Below the pieces are notes generated by a model that was not told where the DNA came from, made no database searches, and saw only the letters and a program-made list of their open reading frames with translations. Below, piece after piece: positions 29,037 to 38,614 of a DNA stretch of 64,000 bases. A program made the translations under genes and the position numbers. This DNA is from Thermoflexus hugenholtzii JAD2 (GTDB lineage Bacteria > Chloroflexota > Chloroflexia > Chloroflexales > Roseiflexaceae). Position 1 is the stretch's first letter; the number at the start of each line of letters is the position of its first letter. The DNA lies in contig CAMCVW010000009.1 of assembly GCA_945881915.1 (NCBI GenBank), positions 1 to 64,000 on the forward strand. Direction: 5' to 3'.

Positions 29037-29705
29037 ATGAGTCAATCATTTACCATTGAGCCCGGGCAGGCACATGATGACGTGGTGGAGCTTGCAAAGG
29101 CATGGGCAGGCACATCGATTGCATTTGCCATAACGACCACCGGAGTAGGCAATCTCGCAACACCGTTGCTGCTCCAAAATCTGCTCATCGCTGCTATCGT
29201 GTGTGGGTTTGGCTTTGTGATTCACGAACTCGCACACCGCCAGGTTGCGCGCGGGTATGGTGCATCGGCGCACTTTGCAGCTGACAATCGCTGGCTACTC
29301 ATCTCTATAGGTTTGGCTTTCGCCGGGATCTTTATCGCAGCGCCGGGAGCCGTATGGCACACCGGTGTATCTGATTCGCAGCGCATCGGCAAAATCGCTC
29401 TGGCTGGGCCACTTTCGAATTATGTGCTGGCAGTGTTTTTTTTGGTGTTGTATCCTATTTTGTTTCTGCTCGGTGTCCAAGACGATATGTTTTTGTACCT
29501 GTGTATGATGGGTTTTTCGTTCAACGCCTGGGTGGGCTTGTTCAACCTCATTCCTGGTGGACCATTCGACGGTGCCAAAGTATTGACTTGGTCAACCCCG
29601 GTCTACGTCATCATGGTCGCTGTGGGGGCGTTCATGGCGTTTTATATGAATCGTCAAGAAGTGTATATCAGCATCTGGGGCTGGATGATTTCGCTCCTCG
29701 GGTAA
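29037..29705 (+). CDS. Site-2-protease-like (M50) membrane metalloprotease
   Basis: About 222 residues with roughly six membrane segments. The zinc motif HELAH lies in FVIHELAHRQVARGYG and the third ligand is the Asp of NLIPGGPFDGAKV, both in predicted membrane regions as in intramembrane site-2 proteases. This is the short archaeal-like form without PDZ domain. The ATG at 29037 follows GGGGAG; an upstream start would overlap the -10 region. Its divergent neighbour is an ECF sigma factor; a link through anti-sigma cleavage is possible but not shown. Confidence 0.86.
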   Translation: MSQSFTIEPGQAHDDVVELAKAWAGTSIAFAITTTGVGNLATPLLLQNLLIAAIVCGFGFVIHELAHRQVARGYGASAHFAADNRWLLISIGLAFAGIFIAAPGAVWHTGVSDSQRIGKIALAGPLSNYVLAVFFLVLYPILFLLGVQDDMFLYLCMMGFSFNAWVGLFNLIPGGPFDGAKVLTWSTPVYVIMVAVGAFMAFYMNRQEVYISIWGWMISLLG

Positions 29706-29734
29706 TCACATAGTTAGAGAAAAGGAACCATTCC

Positions 29735-30481
29735 ATGCGGAAGAAACTCATCGCCGGTAATTGGAAGATGCACAAGACAATTGCTGAAGCGGTCGCACTC
29801 ATTGATGCACTCCATGCTGCGCTCCCGTTTGTCCCTGCAGACCGCGACGTCGTGGTCTGCCCGACGTTCACCGCACTGTCGTCTATTGCCGCTCGGCCAC
29901 GCGGGCCGATTGGGATTGGCGCACAAAATGTGTACCCGGAGTCGCATGGAGCCTTCACGGGTGAAATTTCGCCCGCTATGTTGGCTGAAATCGGCTGTGC
30001 CTATGTGATTGTAGGCCACAGTGAGCGCAGAGCAATGTTTGGCGAGTCTGACGCGTTTATTGCGAAAAAAGCCGCTGCCGTGTTAGCCGCTGGGATGAGC
30101 CCCATCATCTGTGTCGGCGAAACAAAACAAGAGCGCGAATCAGGCCGCGCCCAATCTGTCGTGTTGGGCCAGGTCGCTGGGTCACTGGCAGGATTGGAAG
30201 GCCGCCTGGAGGACGTGGTCATCGCCTACGAGCCCGTCTGGGCAATCGGGACGGGTCTGACTGCAACTGCAGCGGACGCACAGACCATGCATGCAGCGAT
30301 TCGCGCAGAACTGCGCCGCATCGGCGGGGCAGCAGCAGAACGCGTACGGATTCAATACGGCGGCAGTGTCAAGGCCGACAACGTCGACGAGCTCATGGCG
30401 CAACCCGATATCGATGGTGCGCTGGTCGGTGGAGCCGCCTTGGTCGCCGAGGGTTTTGCCCGGATCGCCAACTATCGCTAG
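29735..30481 (+). CDS. tpiA: Triosephosphate isomerase
   Basis: A 248-residue TIM-barrel enzyme that interconverts dihydroxyacetone phosphate and glyceraldehyde 3-phosphate. Active-site residues are Lys11 in GNWKM, His95 in VGHSERR and Glu166 in AYEPVWAIGTG, followed by the phosphate-gripping GGSVKADN and GALVGGA loops. It lies 29 bp after the M50 gene with AAAGGA upstream and 38 bp before lon. Pyruvate kinase is elsewhere in the window; the other glycolytic genes are not seen. Confidence 0.97.
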   Translation: MRKKLIAGNWKMHKTIAEAVALIDALHAALPFVPADRDVVVCPTFTALSSIAARPRGPIGIGAQNVYPESHGAFTGEISPAMLAEIGCAYVIVGHSERRAMFGESDAFIAKKAAAVLAAGMSPIICVGETKQERESGRAQSVVLGQVAGSLAGLEGRLEDVVIAYEPVWAIGTGLTATAADAQTMHAAIRAELRRIGGAAAERVRIQYGGSVKADNVDELMAQPDIDGALVGGAALVAEGFARIANYR

Positions 30482-30519
30482 CAACTCGTGCGGGTTCCGC
30501 ACCGTGAATAGGTGAATGA

Positions 30520-32877
30520 ATGACCGATACAGCGTCACTTCCAACGACCGAGCAATCCCTGTACCCGCTGGTCGTCCTCGGCGAAATGGTCATCATGCCG
30601 ATGATGACGGTGCCGTTGCAAATCGGCCAAGGCAAGTCATTCCGGGCACTCGAAGTCGCCTGGGAGGCAAAGCAAAACGTCCTGCTGATTTTTGTGCCCG
30701 AGTCGCACATCGAACAGTATAAAAACGGCACACCGGAATCACTGCCCACAGTGGGCGTCACCGCGCGCCTGGAAGAATTTATCAAACTCCCCGATGGAAC
30801 CGCCCGCATCATCCTCGAAGGTTTGCAGCGCGCGGTTTTCGACGGACTCCAACAAATCGATCCGTACTACATCGTCGCTGCGCAGCCTATTGTCGATCCC
30901 GTCGTCACCGGGATGGAGATAGAGGCGTTGATGGACACCGTCAAACAACAGGTCGACGAATTCGTCGACAGCCTTGGTGAAGTGCCCCAAGAAGCCGTCA
31001 CGTTTGTGCGCCGCATCGACACTCCTGGTCATTTGGCGGACATCGTCACCTATGCTCCCGCGTTCGACTTCGATGAACGGGTCATCATCCTCAACGAAAT
31101 CGACCCGGTGGAACGCCTCAGCAAAACCCAGCGTATGCTGGCACGCCACCTCGAACTGATGAAAATTCGTCAAAAAATCCAGCAGGATACCAAAGAAATA
31201 CTAGATCAGGGCCAAAAAGAATTCTTCCTGCGTGAGCAGATTCGGGTCATACGCAAAGAACTCGGCGAAGACGAGGATCTCGACGATCCGCTGGAGGATC
31301 TCAAAAAACGTGTGACAGCGCTCGTAGCCCCCGAAGCAGTCAAAGAACAAGCGTTGCGCGAATTTAAACGGCTCGCCCAACAAGGTCCCGGTAGCCCCGA
31401 AGCAGGCGTGATTCGTTCGTATATCGAATGGTTGCTGGTGTTACCGTGGATGCTCGAAGAACTCGCGCCCATCGACATCGCGCGCGCCCAGACCATATTG
31501 GACGAAGATCACTTTGGCCTCGAAAAGGTCAAGGAACGCATCGTCGAATACATTGCTGTTCGTAAACTCGTCGGTACGAAAATGCGTTCGCCGATCTTGT
31601 GCCTCGTCGGTCCTCCGGGTGTGGGCAAAACCTCCCTGGGTCGATCCATTGCACGTGCACTCGAGCGCCAATTCGTTCGTATGAGCCTCGGTGGAGTGCG
31701 TGATGAAGCCGAAATCCGCGGTCATCGTCGCACCTACATCGGTGCGATGCCCGGCCGTATCATCCAGGGCATGAAGACCGCCAAAGCACGCACGACGGTA
31801 TTTGTCTTGGACGAAATAGACAAGGTCGGCCAAGACTTCCGCGGCGATCCGACGTCGGCATTACTCGAAGTGCTCGATCCCGAACAAAACGGTGCTTTTT
31901 CGGACCATTACCTCGAAGTGCCCTTCGATTTGTCGCAGGTCGTCTTTGTGGCGACCGCCAACCAACTCGATACCATCCCCGCACCGTTGCGTGATCGGAT
32001 GGAAATCATCGAGGTCAATGGATACACCGAAGAAGAAAAACTCGGTATCGCGACACGATTCCTGATGCCCAAGCAATGTGAAGCACACGGCGTCACCAGC
32101 GAGGTGCTGACCATCAGTGAAGCAGCAATTGTGCGAATCATCCAGGGCTACACACGAGAATCCGGTGTACGTTCGCTCGAACGTGAGCTTGCAACCATCT
32201 GCCGCAAAATCGCGCGTCGCGTCGCCGAGAATGTCGGTGAACCGTTCGCGCTGATTCACGTCGATGTGGCACAGATTCCCGACTACCTCGGCATTGAGCG
32301 GTTCACGCATGGATTGGCAGAAGAGCAAGACGAAGTAGGCGTGGCAATGGGTGTCGCTTGGACATCGGTTGGTGGTGAGACCCTTTCGATCGAAGTGTTG
32401 CCGATTGTGGGCAAAGGTCCGTTGCAGTTGACCGGGCAACTCGGTGATGTCATGAAGGAATCAGCCCAGACAGCGTTGAGTTACGCCCGCTCGCAGCTCG
32501 ACATCTGGGGAGTGCCGGCCAACTACTTCGACGAACACGTGATTCACATCCATGTACCCGAAGGTGCGGTCCCCAAGGATGGCCCCTCGGCGGGCATCAC
32601 CATGACCACTGCGCTCATCTCGGCGATGACCGGCAAAAAAATCCGACGCGACGTGGCAATGACCGGTGAAGTCACATTGCGAGGCAAAGTCTTACCCATC
32701 GGCGGGCTGAAGGAAAAAACCCTCGCGGCCCATCGCGCCGGCATCAAAACCTTCATATTGCCGATTGCGAACGCCAAGGATATTGCAGAACTGCCTGACA
32801 AGATTCGGGCCGATTTAGAATTGATTCCTGTGTCGACGATGGACGAAGTACTCGCAGTCGCATTCGTCAAATCCTGA
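30520..32877 (+). CDS. lon: ATP-dependent protease Lon (LonA)
   Basis: A 785-residue LonA protease, complete. Order: N-terminal substrate-binding domain (YPLVVLGEMVIMPMMTVPLQIG), coiled-coil region, AAA+ module with GPPGVGKTS near residue 364 and the arginine-rich RMSLGGVRDEAEIRGHRRTYIGAMPGRIIQ, then the Ser-Lys protease with PKDGPSAGIT (Ser690) and GGLKEK (Lys731). It degrades misfolded and regulatory proteins. A strong terminator follows. Confidence 0.97.
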   Translation: MTDTASLPTTEQSLYPLVVLGEMVIMPMMTVPLQIGQGKSFRALEVAWEAKQNVLLIFVPESHIEQYKNGTPESLPTVGVTARLEEFIKLPDGTARIILEGLQRAVFDGLQQIDPYYIVAAQPIVDPVVTGMEIEALMDTVKQQVDEFVDSLGEVPQEAVTFVRRIDTPGHLADIVTYAPAFDFDERVIILNEIDPVERLSKTQRMLARHLELMKIRQKIQQDTKEILDQGQKEFFLREQIRVIRKELGEDEDLDDPLEDLKKRVTALVAPEAVKEQALREFKRLAQQGPGSPEAGVIRSYIEWLLVLPWMLEELAPIDIARAQTILDEDHFGLEKVKERIVEYIAVRKLVGTKMRSPILCLVGPPGVGKTSLGRSIARALERQFVRMSLGGVRDEAEIRGHRRTYIGAMPGRIIQGMKTAKARTTVFVLDEIDKVGQDFRGDPTSALLEVLDPEQNGAFSDHYLEVPFDLSQVVFVATANQLDTIPAPLRDRMEIIEVNGYTEEEKLGIATRFLMPKQCEAHGVTSEVLTISEAAIVRIIQGYTRESGVRSLERELATICRKIARRVAENVGEPFALIHVDVAQIPDYLGIERFTHGLAEEQDEVGVAMGVAWTSVGGETLSIEVLPIVGKGPLQLTGQLGDVMKESAQTALSYARSQLDIWGVPANYFDEHVIHIHVPEGAVPKDGPSAGITMTTALISAMTGKKIRRDVAMTGEVTLRGKVLPIGGLKEKTLAAHRAGIKTFILPIANAKDIAELPDKIRADLELIPVSTMDEVLAVAFVKS

Positions 32878-32891
32878 GTCAAGGAGGAAGT

Positions 32892-32927
32892 CCCCCGCAG
32901 CACGAGCGCTGCAGGGGGCTTTTGTTT
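32892..32927 (+). terminator. Intrinsic terminator after lon
   Basis: CCCCCGCAGC pairs with GCTGC-A-GGGGG (one bulged A) across a short loop and is followed by CTTTTGTTT. Confidence 0.88.
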
Positions 32928-33087
32928 CGAGAATTGAATTTCTCCGGTCTCTGTTGACACATGAGACCTTGTTCATCGTGAAATTAAACAGTTCACTGAT
33001 CAAGTTTTAATCCATTTTGTTAAAAATAACTGAATAATCAGAGCATCTTGCAGTATTGTTTCTATAGTTACAAATGAAAGGAACTAT

Positions 33088-35211
33088 ATGCGTGTAAAAT
33101 TATCACGACGATTTTTCTTAGGTGCAGCTACAGTAGTTAGTGCAAACGCTTTTGTAAGTAGTTGCATCAGTAACATCGATGAACAGGCTATACCGACAGC
33201 AGTTAGTGAAGCAGTCACACCGAGCGTCGCAGTGGTGCAGCCTACAGAGAGTCTGACACAAGCTGAAATACCATCTGTTGTAGTTCCATCTCCTACAGCT
33301 GTTGCACAAATCGATACAACAGAGTATTTCAAAGGTGTAAAAGCATTCAATCCAACACGTATCACAGTTGGTTCAGACAGAATAGCTGTTATAAATGAGT
33401 TTGGCAATGTGCTTCGCCTTTCGACTTACTTACCCTATCAAGATGGCACCGAAAGTCTAATTGAGTTCTACAGTCAAGAAGAAGAAAGAAATGGTTTAGA
33501 ATATAGATTTTTTTCACTCGAAAGCAGGTTGAGTGTTGACATGGGCGGTGTAATACGACCGCTGTACCAGAATTTTTTCATAGACGAAGCCCTTCGCAAT
33601 TTATCCAATACGGGGTATGTTCATGAGATTTATACTGCGAATGGAGCCAATTTTGCAAAAGATCAATATGGTACTGTGGTCACAACAAGTAATGAAGTTG
33701 GACTTCCAAACAACATTCTTGATAACGTACAACAGGTTGCTTCCTCTGGAAACCACATACTTTTTTTGACTATTGATGCACAATCTGGTAATTCCAATGT
33801 GATTTCGTGGGGATCAAACACGAACGGCGAAACACTGGTCCCAGTCGGACTTACAGGGGTTCAATCAATAGTAGCGGGAAACGGATTTTCTGCTGCGCTA
33901 TTGAATGATGGGACTGTAACCTGTTGGGGGTTGGTCAAACCGGTTGCAGGGAAATTCCGAAAGATAGTCGCTGGGTCTGATTGCATCGCAGGTATCACTG
34001 ATCAAGGTAATCTCGTTGTATGGGGGGTTGACACTGTCGATAGAATTACGGATACTTTTGTACCTTCGGATATCGGCGAAATTAAAGATTTTTCCGTTGG
34101 TGGGAATAAACTAGGGATACTCACTTCTGATAACAATGTTTTGGTGTACGAAATCTTTTCAAGAAGTGAAGTTTCCAATTATGCATCAACAGGAAAAAGA
34201 TCACTACCCGCACAGATCTGTGACAAAAGAGTGGTTTTTGATTCTCGTGAGTTCGAAAAATTCACCTCTGTCCATGCATATGCTAACGCCTTTGCTGTGA
34301 TGAAAGAAAACAATGATTTCATCCTCTTTGGTAGAGACGAGGGGTTGAACTATGGTGAATTTGCTGGACTATATTTTTCATTCGAAGCGTTAAATGAATT
34401 ACGCGGCAAGACGTTAAAATTTAGTACTATTAGTACTTCAATTGTGGTCACCACTGATAAGAAAATTGCATTTGCGATGTCATCAATAGAAGAGGGAACT
34501 TCCGCACTCCTTCAATATCTGGAGTTGAAAAAACTTGATGATGTTTCGGAAGTATGTACAGGTGATTTGCTTGCAACCTACAGTGTTCCACTTCCGTTGT
34601 TTGGTTATGCACTGATTGGTGGAAAAGTAGTGTGGTTTACACGTGATGCCTCAGAGTTCCCCGATCCGTACCCAGAAGTAACCAAAAACCTAACGGACAT
34701 CATTACATTGGATCAGGGCTATGGGTACCACATTGCCCTTCGAAGTGATGGATTAGTATTTGCTTGGGGGAGAAATGATATCTGCACACAGGTCCCCCTC
34801 GGTCTAAAGTCTGTGAAAAAAATCGTTGCCGGAAGTCATCATGTAATTGCCCTCAAAGACGATGGTACCGTGGTAACGTGGGGCTATGAACAACGATATT
34901 ATGAAAACACTATGACTCCAGCACTCACCAATGTTGTGGATGTTGGAGCGAGCAAGGACTCGTATGAAAAGCCTTCTTTTTCTCCCAGTCTCTACGAAAT
35001 GTTCCCCGAAGAACCTTTTTATCCCGGTCACTTCATTGCAGTCGACAATTCAGGCAGTGTGCATGTGTGGGGGGACAACAATCATGGACAAAGTTCTATC
35101 CCCGCAAAGTTACCTAAAGTAGTCGCAGTCGCTGCTGGCGATGGGTATTCCTCGGTTTTGACCGCGGAAGGACATGTCGTATGTTGGGGCCGATTTAACT
35201 TGATAATCTGA
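33088..35211 (+). CDS. Secreted RCC1-like propeller lipoprotein, AT-rich
   Basis: A 707-residue protein starting MRVKLSRRFFLG, a twin-arginine-like signal, and ending its leader at VSSC, a lipobox-like cleavage site, so it is probably exported and lipid-anchored. The rest is built of RCC1-type blades; recurring elements are GNGFSAALLNDGTVTCWG, SHHVIALKDDGTVVTWG and GDGYSSVLTAEGHVVCWG. Codon choice is markedly AT-rich compared with every neighbour, and the gene is enclosed by terminators on both sides, consistent with recent acquisition. AAAGGA precedes the ATG. The ligand and function are unknown; a surface adhesin or binding role is possible. Confidence 0.85.
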   Translation: MRVKLSRRFFLGAATVVSANAFVSSCISNIDEQAIPTAVSEAVTPSVAVVQPTESLTQAEIPSVVVPSPTAVAQIDTTEYFKGVKAFNPTRITVGSDRIAVINEFGNVLRLSTYLPYQDGTESLIEFYSQEEERNGLEYRFFSLESRLSVDMGGVIRPLYQNFFIDEALRNLSNTGYVHEIYTANGANFAKDQYGTVVTTSNEVGLPNNILDNVQQVASSGNHILFLTIDAQSGNSNVISWGSNTNGETLVPVGLTGVQSIVAGNGFSAALLNDGTVTCWGLVKPVAGKFRKIVAGSDCIAGITDQGNLVVWGVDTVDRITDTFVPSDIGEIKDFSVGGNKLGILTSDNNVLVYEIFSRSEVSNYASTGKRSLPAQICDKRVVFDSREFEKFTSVHAYANAFAVMKENNDFILFGRDEGLNYGEFAGLYFSFEALNELRGKTLKFSTISTSIVVTTDKKIAFAMSSIEEGTSALLQYLELKKLDDVSEVCTGDLLATYSVPLPLFGYALIGGKVVWFTRDASEFPDPYPEVTKNLTDIITLDQGYGYHIALRSDGLVFAWGRNDICTQVPLGLKSVKKIVAGSHHVIALKDDGTVVTWGYEQRYYENTMTPALTNVVDVGASKDSYEKPSFSPSLYEMFPEEPFYPGHFIAVDNSGSVHVWGDNNHGQSSIPAKLPKVVAVAAGDGYSSVLTAEGHVVCWGRFNLII

Positions 35212-35242
35212 TAACCAGCGAATAAACTTTCATGGAACAAAG

Positions 35243-35268
35243 AGACTTGTGGCGTGCGCCACAAGTCT
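35243..35268. terminator. Bidirectional terminator between RCC1 and PspC genes
   Basis: A 12-bp stem (AGACTTGTGGCG with CGCCACAAGTCT) lies 32 bases after the RCC1 stop and directly against the convergent PspC stop. T-rich tails follow in both directions (TTATCTTCTT on plus, CTTTGTT on minus). Confidence 0.85.
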
Positions 35269-35652
35269 TTATCTTCTTGAACCAAACAAAATAATCCCAC
35301 CGATGATGAGCAATGCAGGTAACGCATATTTCCATACCTGTGGTCCAAACAACACGTTGATGAGCATGTATGCACCGATGAGCATCAGGACACTCGCGAC
35401 GGTGACCCGGCGTTCGTTGATGCTCGACTGTTCGAACGTATACGGCTGAATGACGGTGCCGGAGCGTTCTTCGGGCATGATGAACCATAGGACAATGTAC
35501 GCCAATACCCCGGTCCCAAAGCCGATAACCAGGATGAGGAAGATCAGGCGTACCACCCATATCTCGAGTGACAAGGCGCGGGCGATGCCGCTACAGACAC
35601 CTGCGACCATTGCGTCGCTACGGCTACGAAAAAAACGGGTGTGGGTGCTCAT
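35269..35652 (-). CDS. PspC-domain membrane protein
   Basis: A 127-residue protein. The N-terminal PspC domain reads FFRSRSDAMVAGVCSGIARALSLEIWVVRLIF and continues through one helix to YIVLWFIMPEE. A second part has two further membrane segments ending LLIIGGIILFGSRR. PspC proteins sense or respond to membrane stress; no pspA is nearby. AGGAGG precedes the ATG at 35652. Confidence 0.9.
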   Translation of the reverse strand: MSTHTRFFRSRSDAMVAGVCSGIARALSLEIWVVRLIFLILVIGFGTGVLAYIVLWFIMPEERSGTVIQPYTFEQSSINERRVTVASVLMLIGAYMLINVLFGPQVWKYALPALLIIGGIILFGSRR

Positions 35653-35709
35653 TGGACCTCCTGTAACAATCGGGCGTAGGACGCGCCGATGGTACATTTG
35701 GTTGCAGGA

Positions 35710-37131
35710 CTACGCGAGATTAATGACCATCAACTTTGGCTCGGTCATTTCTTCGATGGCGTAGCGTACCCCCTCGCGACCAAATCCCGACTGTTTGACG
35801 CCGCCGTACGGCATCGGGTCGAGGCGCCAGGTAGGCATGTCATTGATTATCAGCCCCCCCACCTCGAGGACATCATACGCACGGTAGATACGCCCTACAT
35901 CACGCGTAAAGACCGCCGCCTGTAGACCGAAGTCACTGTCGTTGACGAGTGCGAGGGCTTCTTCGTAGGTGTCGTATGGTGTAATCGTCACGACCGGCGC
36001 AAACACTTCGCGGCAGTTGACCTGCAACCGAGGACCAGCGTCCGTGATGATGGTTGGTCGGACGATGCCTCCACTCACCGTCCCGCCGGTGACAAATGTC
36101 GCGCCGGCAGCCCGTGCTTCGGCGAACCAATCGGCGACGCGTTGTGCTTCAAGCGGAGCAATCAGCGAACACAGATCCGCCGATTCATCGAGAGGGTGCC
36201 CGACCACCAGCCGTTCGACACCGGCTTTCATGGCAGCGACGAACGCCGGATATACAGCGCGTTGCACAAAAATCCGTTGGACGCTGATGCAGCTCTGACC
36301 GGCGTAGTTAAATCCACCAGCCACGCATTTTGCTGCTGCTGAGGCAATGTCTGCATCGTCGTGGACGATGACCCCGGCGTTGCCTCCGAGCTCGAGCGTA
36401 ATTCGCTTGCGGCCACACTGTGACTTCAATTGCCAGCCGACCGCTGGCGAACCGGTGAAGCTCAATAATGCGATGCGATCGTCGGTAATCAACGCCTGTG
36501 CGTCACTACTCGCCACCGGAAGGACACTCAGTGCACCTGCAGGCCACCCCGCGGCGATAATTGCATCGCCCAACAGGAGTGCTGCGGTGGGGGTCTGCGA
36601 GGCTGGCTTGAGGACGATGGGGCAGCCAGCCGCCAGAGCAGGGGCAACTTTGTGCGCTACCAAATTTAGCGGGAAGTTGAAGGGCGCGATGGCTGCCACC
36701 GGACCAATGGGCACCCGTTTGACCGTGGCATGGCGTTGTTCCCCGCCGGCAGCGCGGTCGAGTCGTAAGACTTCGTCGTGACTCTGACTACACTCATCCG
36801 CAGCAGTTTCGAAGGTGGTCATGGCGCGTTGTACTTCGCCACGGGCTTGCAGGATGGGTTTGCCGGCTTCGAGCGCAATTGCCTGGGCAAAGACTTCACG
36901 CTGCGCACCGAGTGTCGCCGCCACCGTGCGCAGAATGCGTGCCCGAACATGGGCTGGTAAGGCTCGCGTCTGCACAAACGAGGCATGTGCAGCGGCAATT
37001 GCAACGTCGACATCGGTTTGAGTGGCCCGACCGACTGCTCCGATGGGAGTATTGTCGTATGGGCAATGAATCATCGGTCCTGGGCGGTCGGTGTGCACAC
37101 CTGCCAACAAAATAGGTCGAGGAGCAGTCAT
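35710..37131 (-). CDS. NAD(P)-dependent aldehyde dehydrogenase
   Basis: A 473-residue member of the ALDH superfamily. Cofactor and active-site segments are FTGSPAVGW, LELGGNAGVIV (catalytic Glu) and YAGQSCISVQR (catalytic Cys). PFNFPLNLVAHKVAPALAAG is the conserved substrate-tunnel Asn region. It most resembles the lactaldehyde/succinate-semialdehyde/NADP-glyceraldehyde-3-phosphate subgroup; the substrate is not fixed. The ATG at 37131 follows GGAGG; a longer frame would run into the M1 peptidase gene. Confidence 0.92.
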   Translation of the reverse strand: MTAPRPILLAGVHTDRPGPMIHCPYDNTPIGAVGRATQTDVDVAIAAAHASFVQTRALPAHVRARILRTVAATLGAQREVFAQAIALEAGKPILQARGEVQRAMTTFETAADECSQSHDEVLRLDRAAGGEQRHATVKRVPIGPVAAIAPFNFPLNLVAHKVAPALAAGCPIVLKPASQTPTAALLLGDAIIAAGWPAGALSVLPVASSDAQALITDDRIALLSFTGSPAVGWQLKSQCGRKRITLELGGNAGVIVHDDADIASAAAKCVAGGFNYAGQSCISVQRIFVQRAVYPAFVAAMKAGVERLVVGHPLDESADLCSLIAPLEAQRVADWFAEARAAGATFVTGGTVSGGIVRPTIITDAGPRLQVNCREVFAPVVTITPYDTYEEALALVNDSDFGLQAAVFTRDVGRIYRAYDVLEVGGLIINDMPTWRLDPMPYGGVKQSGFGREGVRYAIEEMTEPKLMVINLA

Positions 37132-37147
37132 AGAATACCTCCGTGTA

Positions 37148-38614
37148 TCAGGGACGAATCCATGTCCGGTAGAGTGTGTCGAGTGCGCAGGTGCATTGAT
37201 TTGTTGCCAGCTCGTAGAGAGAGTCACTGTCGGCAATCTGGTATCGGTACGTTGCGACGTACTCTTGCAACACGCGGCCGAAGCTGTGTGCTCCAATTTG
37301 CATACGAAGTGCTTCGTAGAACAACGCACCTTTTGCATATGCGAGGACATTGAACGAGTAGAGCGTATATGTGCGCATGTGTTGATCGACAGGACCGTCG
37401 AGTTCACGTTCGATGAGATTGTCATATTGCTGTTGGAAGCTGGCGAGCTCGCTTTGGGCAGCCTCTTCGCCTTCGAAGGCTCGCAGATAGATGACCTGCG
37501 CGTAGGTAGCGATTGCCTCATCCACCCAGGCGTCCGTCTGGACGTCGTTCCCTACCAGATTATAAAACCACTGATGCGCGACTTCGTGCACGACTGTGCG
37601 CTCGAGTCTGCTGGGTTTGGCCACGGTCGCAGCTTGCATCAGCAGCAGTCCTGGGTATTCGACTCCATAGAACGATGATGCATCGACGGCGACGATGTCG
37701 AGCTCATTGTAGGGGTATTGACCGAATTGTGCGTTGAACAGTCTGAGTGCGCGACTTGCGTAGTGCATGGTCTGTGCACTCCCCGCGACCTCGTCTGCGT
37801 CGACATAGACATTGATGCGTGTACCATCTACCATCCGTGTGGTAACGGGCAAGGTCGTCAGCACAAAGGTAAAGTCGCGCTGCAATCCACTCACCACCCG
37901 CACCGTGCGGGTATCACCCGTGAAGGTCTGGGTGATGGCGGTACCGGTACTCACCAATTGGTGCGTGGCAGGTATCGTCAACGTGACGTCGTAGAGTGCG
38001 ATTGGGCTATTGACCAAATCGCCTTTGGTATCAGGATCTGTGATATCCCACATTCCGCCTTGCCAGGTAGTCAACAGGGGGTACGCAGAAGCGAACGAAA
38101 GCGTCCGCCCGTCGTCATTAAAGGCCCCATATTTGGTCTTCCCGACATCCAGAGGAATGGATGTCTGGTACTCCAGGGTGACCACTCCCGTCGCTCCGTT
38201 GCGTACCGCGGTGGGCAGCCGCAGGGTCACAATCGAGTGCGAGAGATTGTAATGGAATGGGGTAACAATACCATCGACGAATGCCCGTTGAATGCGCGTC
38301 TGTCCCGCGAAGTCACTGAGATTTGCATACAGTCGGAACGGTAGTTCTCTGATTGATGCTCCCGTGTGATTAACCCACGCGAGTGTCTGGCGCATCTGGA
38401 GGGTACGCGTGCGCACATCCACACTACCAACCATGGTGTAGCGCGGGGCATCATCGTGAAGGACAATGTCGTTTTGGGTAGTGGGATGCATGGCTAACCG
38501 TTGTAACGATCGCTCTGGCGCGGCGCTAACCTGCATACCCATGTACATCAGCATTGTCGCAATGACGACAGCGCCGGTGTACATCCGCCGGGAGTGAGAC
38601 ATGCGTCCGTTCAT
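37148..38614 (-). CDS. Secreted M1-family metallopeptidase
   Basis: A 488-residue protein with an N-terminal signal peptide (TM around residues 12-30, cleaved near VSAAP). The gluzincin zinc site is HEVAHQWFYN with the third ligand Glu in DEAIATYAQ, and GVEYPGLL stands for the GAMEN exopeptidase loop. It acts outside the membrane, probably on peptides. The ATG at 38614 overlaps by four bases the stop of the upstream membrane-anchored alpha/beta hydrolase, so the two peptidases are co-translated. Confidence 0.9.
   Translation of the reverse strand: MNGRMSHSRRMYTGAVVIATMLMYMGMQVSAAPERSLQRLAMHPTTQNDIVLHDDAPRYTMVGSVDVRTRTLQMRQTLAWVNHTGASIRELPFRLYANLSDFAGQTRIQRAFVDGIVTPFHYNLSHSIVTLRLPTAVRNGATGVVTLEYQTSIPLDVGKTKYGAFNDDGRTLSFASAYPLLTTWQGGMWDITDPDTKGDLVNSPIALYDVTLTIPATHQLVSTGTAITQTFTGDTRTVRVVSGLQRDFTFVLTTLPVTTRMVDGTRINVYVDADEVAGSAQTMHYASRALRLFNAQFGQYPYNELDIVAVDASSFYGVEYPGLLLMQAATVAKPSRLERTVVHEVAHQWFYNLVGNDVQTDAWVDEAIATYAQVIYLRAFEGEEAAQSELASFQQQYDNLIERELDGPVDQHMRTYTLYSFNVLAYAKGALFYEALRMQIGAHSFGRVLQEYVATYRYQIADSDSLYELATNQCTCALDTLYRTWIRP

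Noticed and set aside
32954-32959. TTGACA upstream of the RCC1 gene
   Set aside because: No -10 box lies at 15-19 bases; the sequence alone is not enough to call a promoter.
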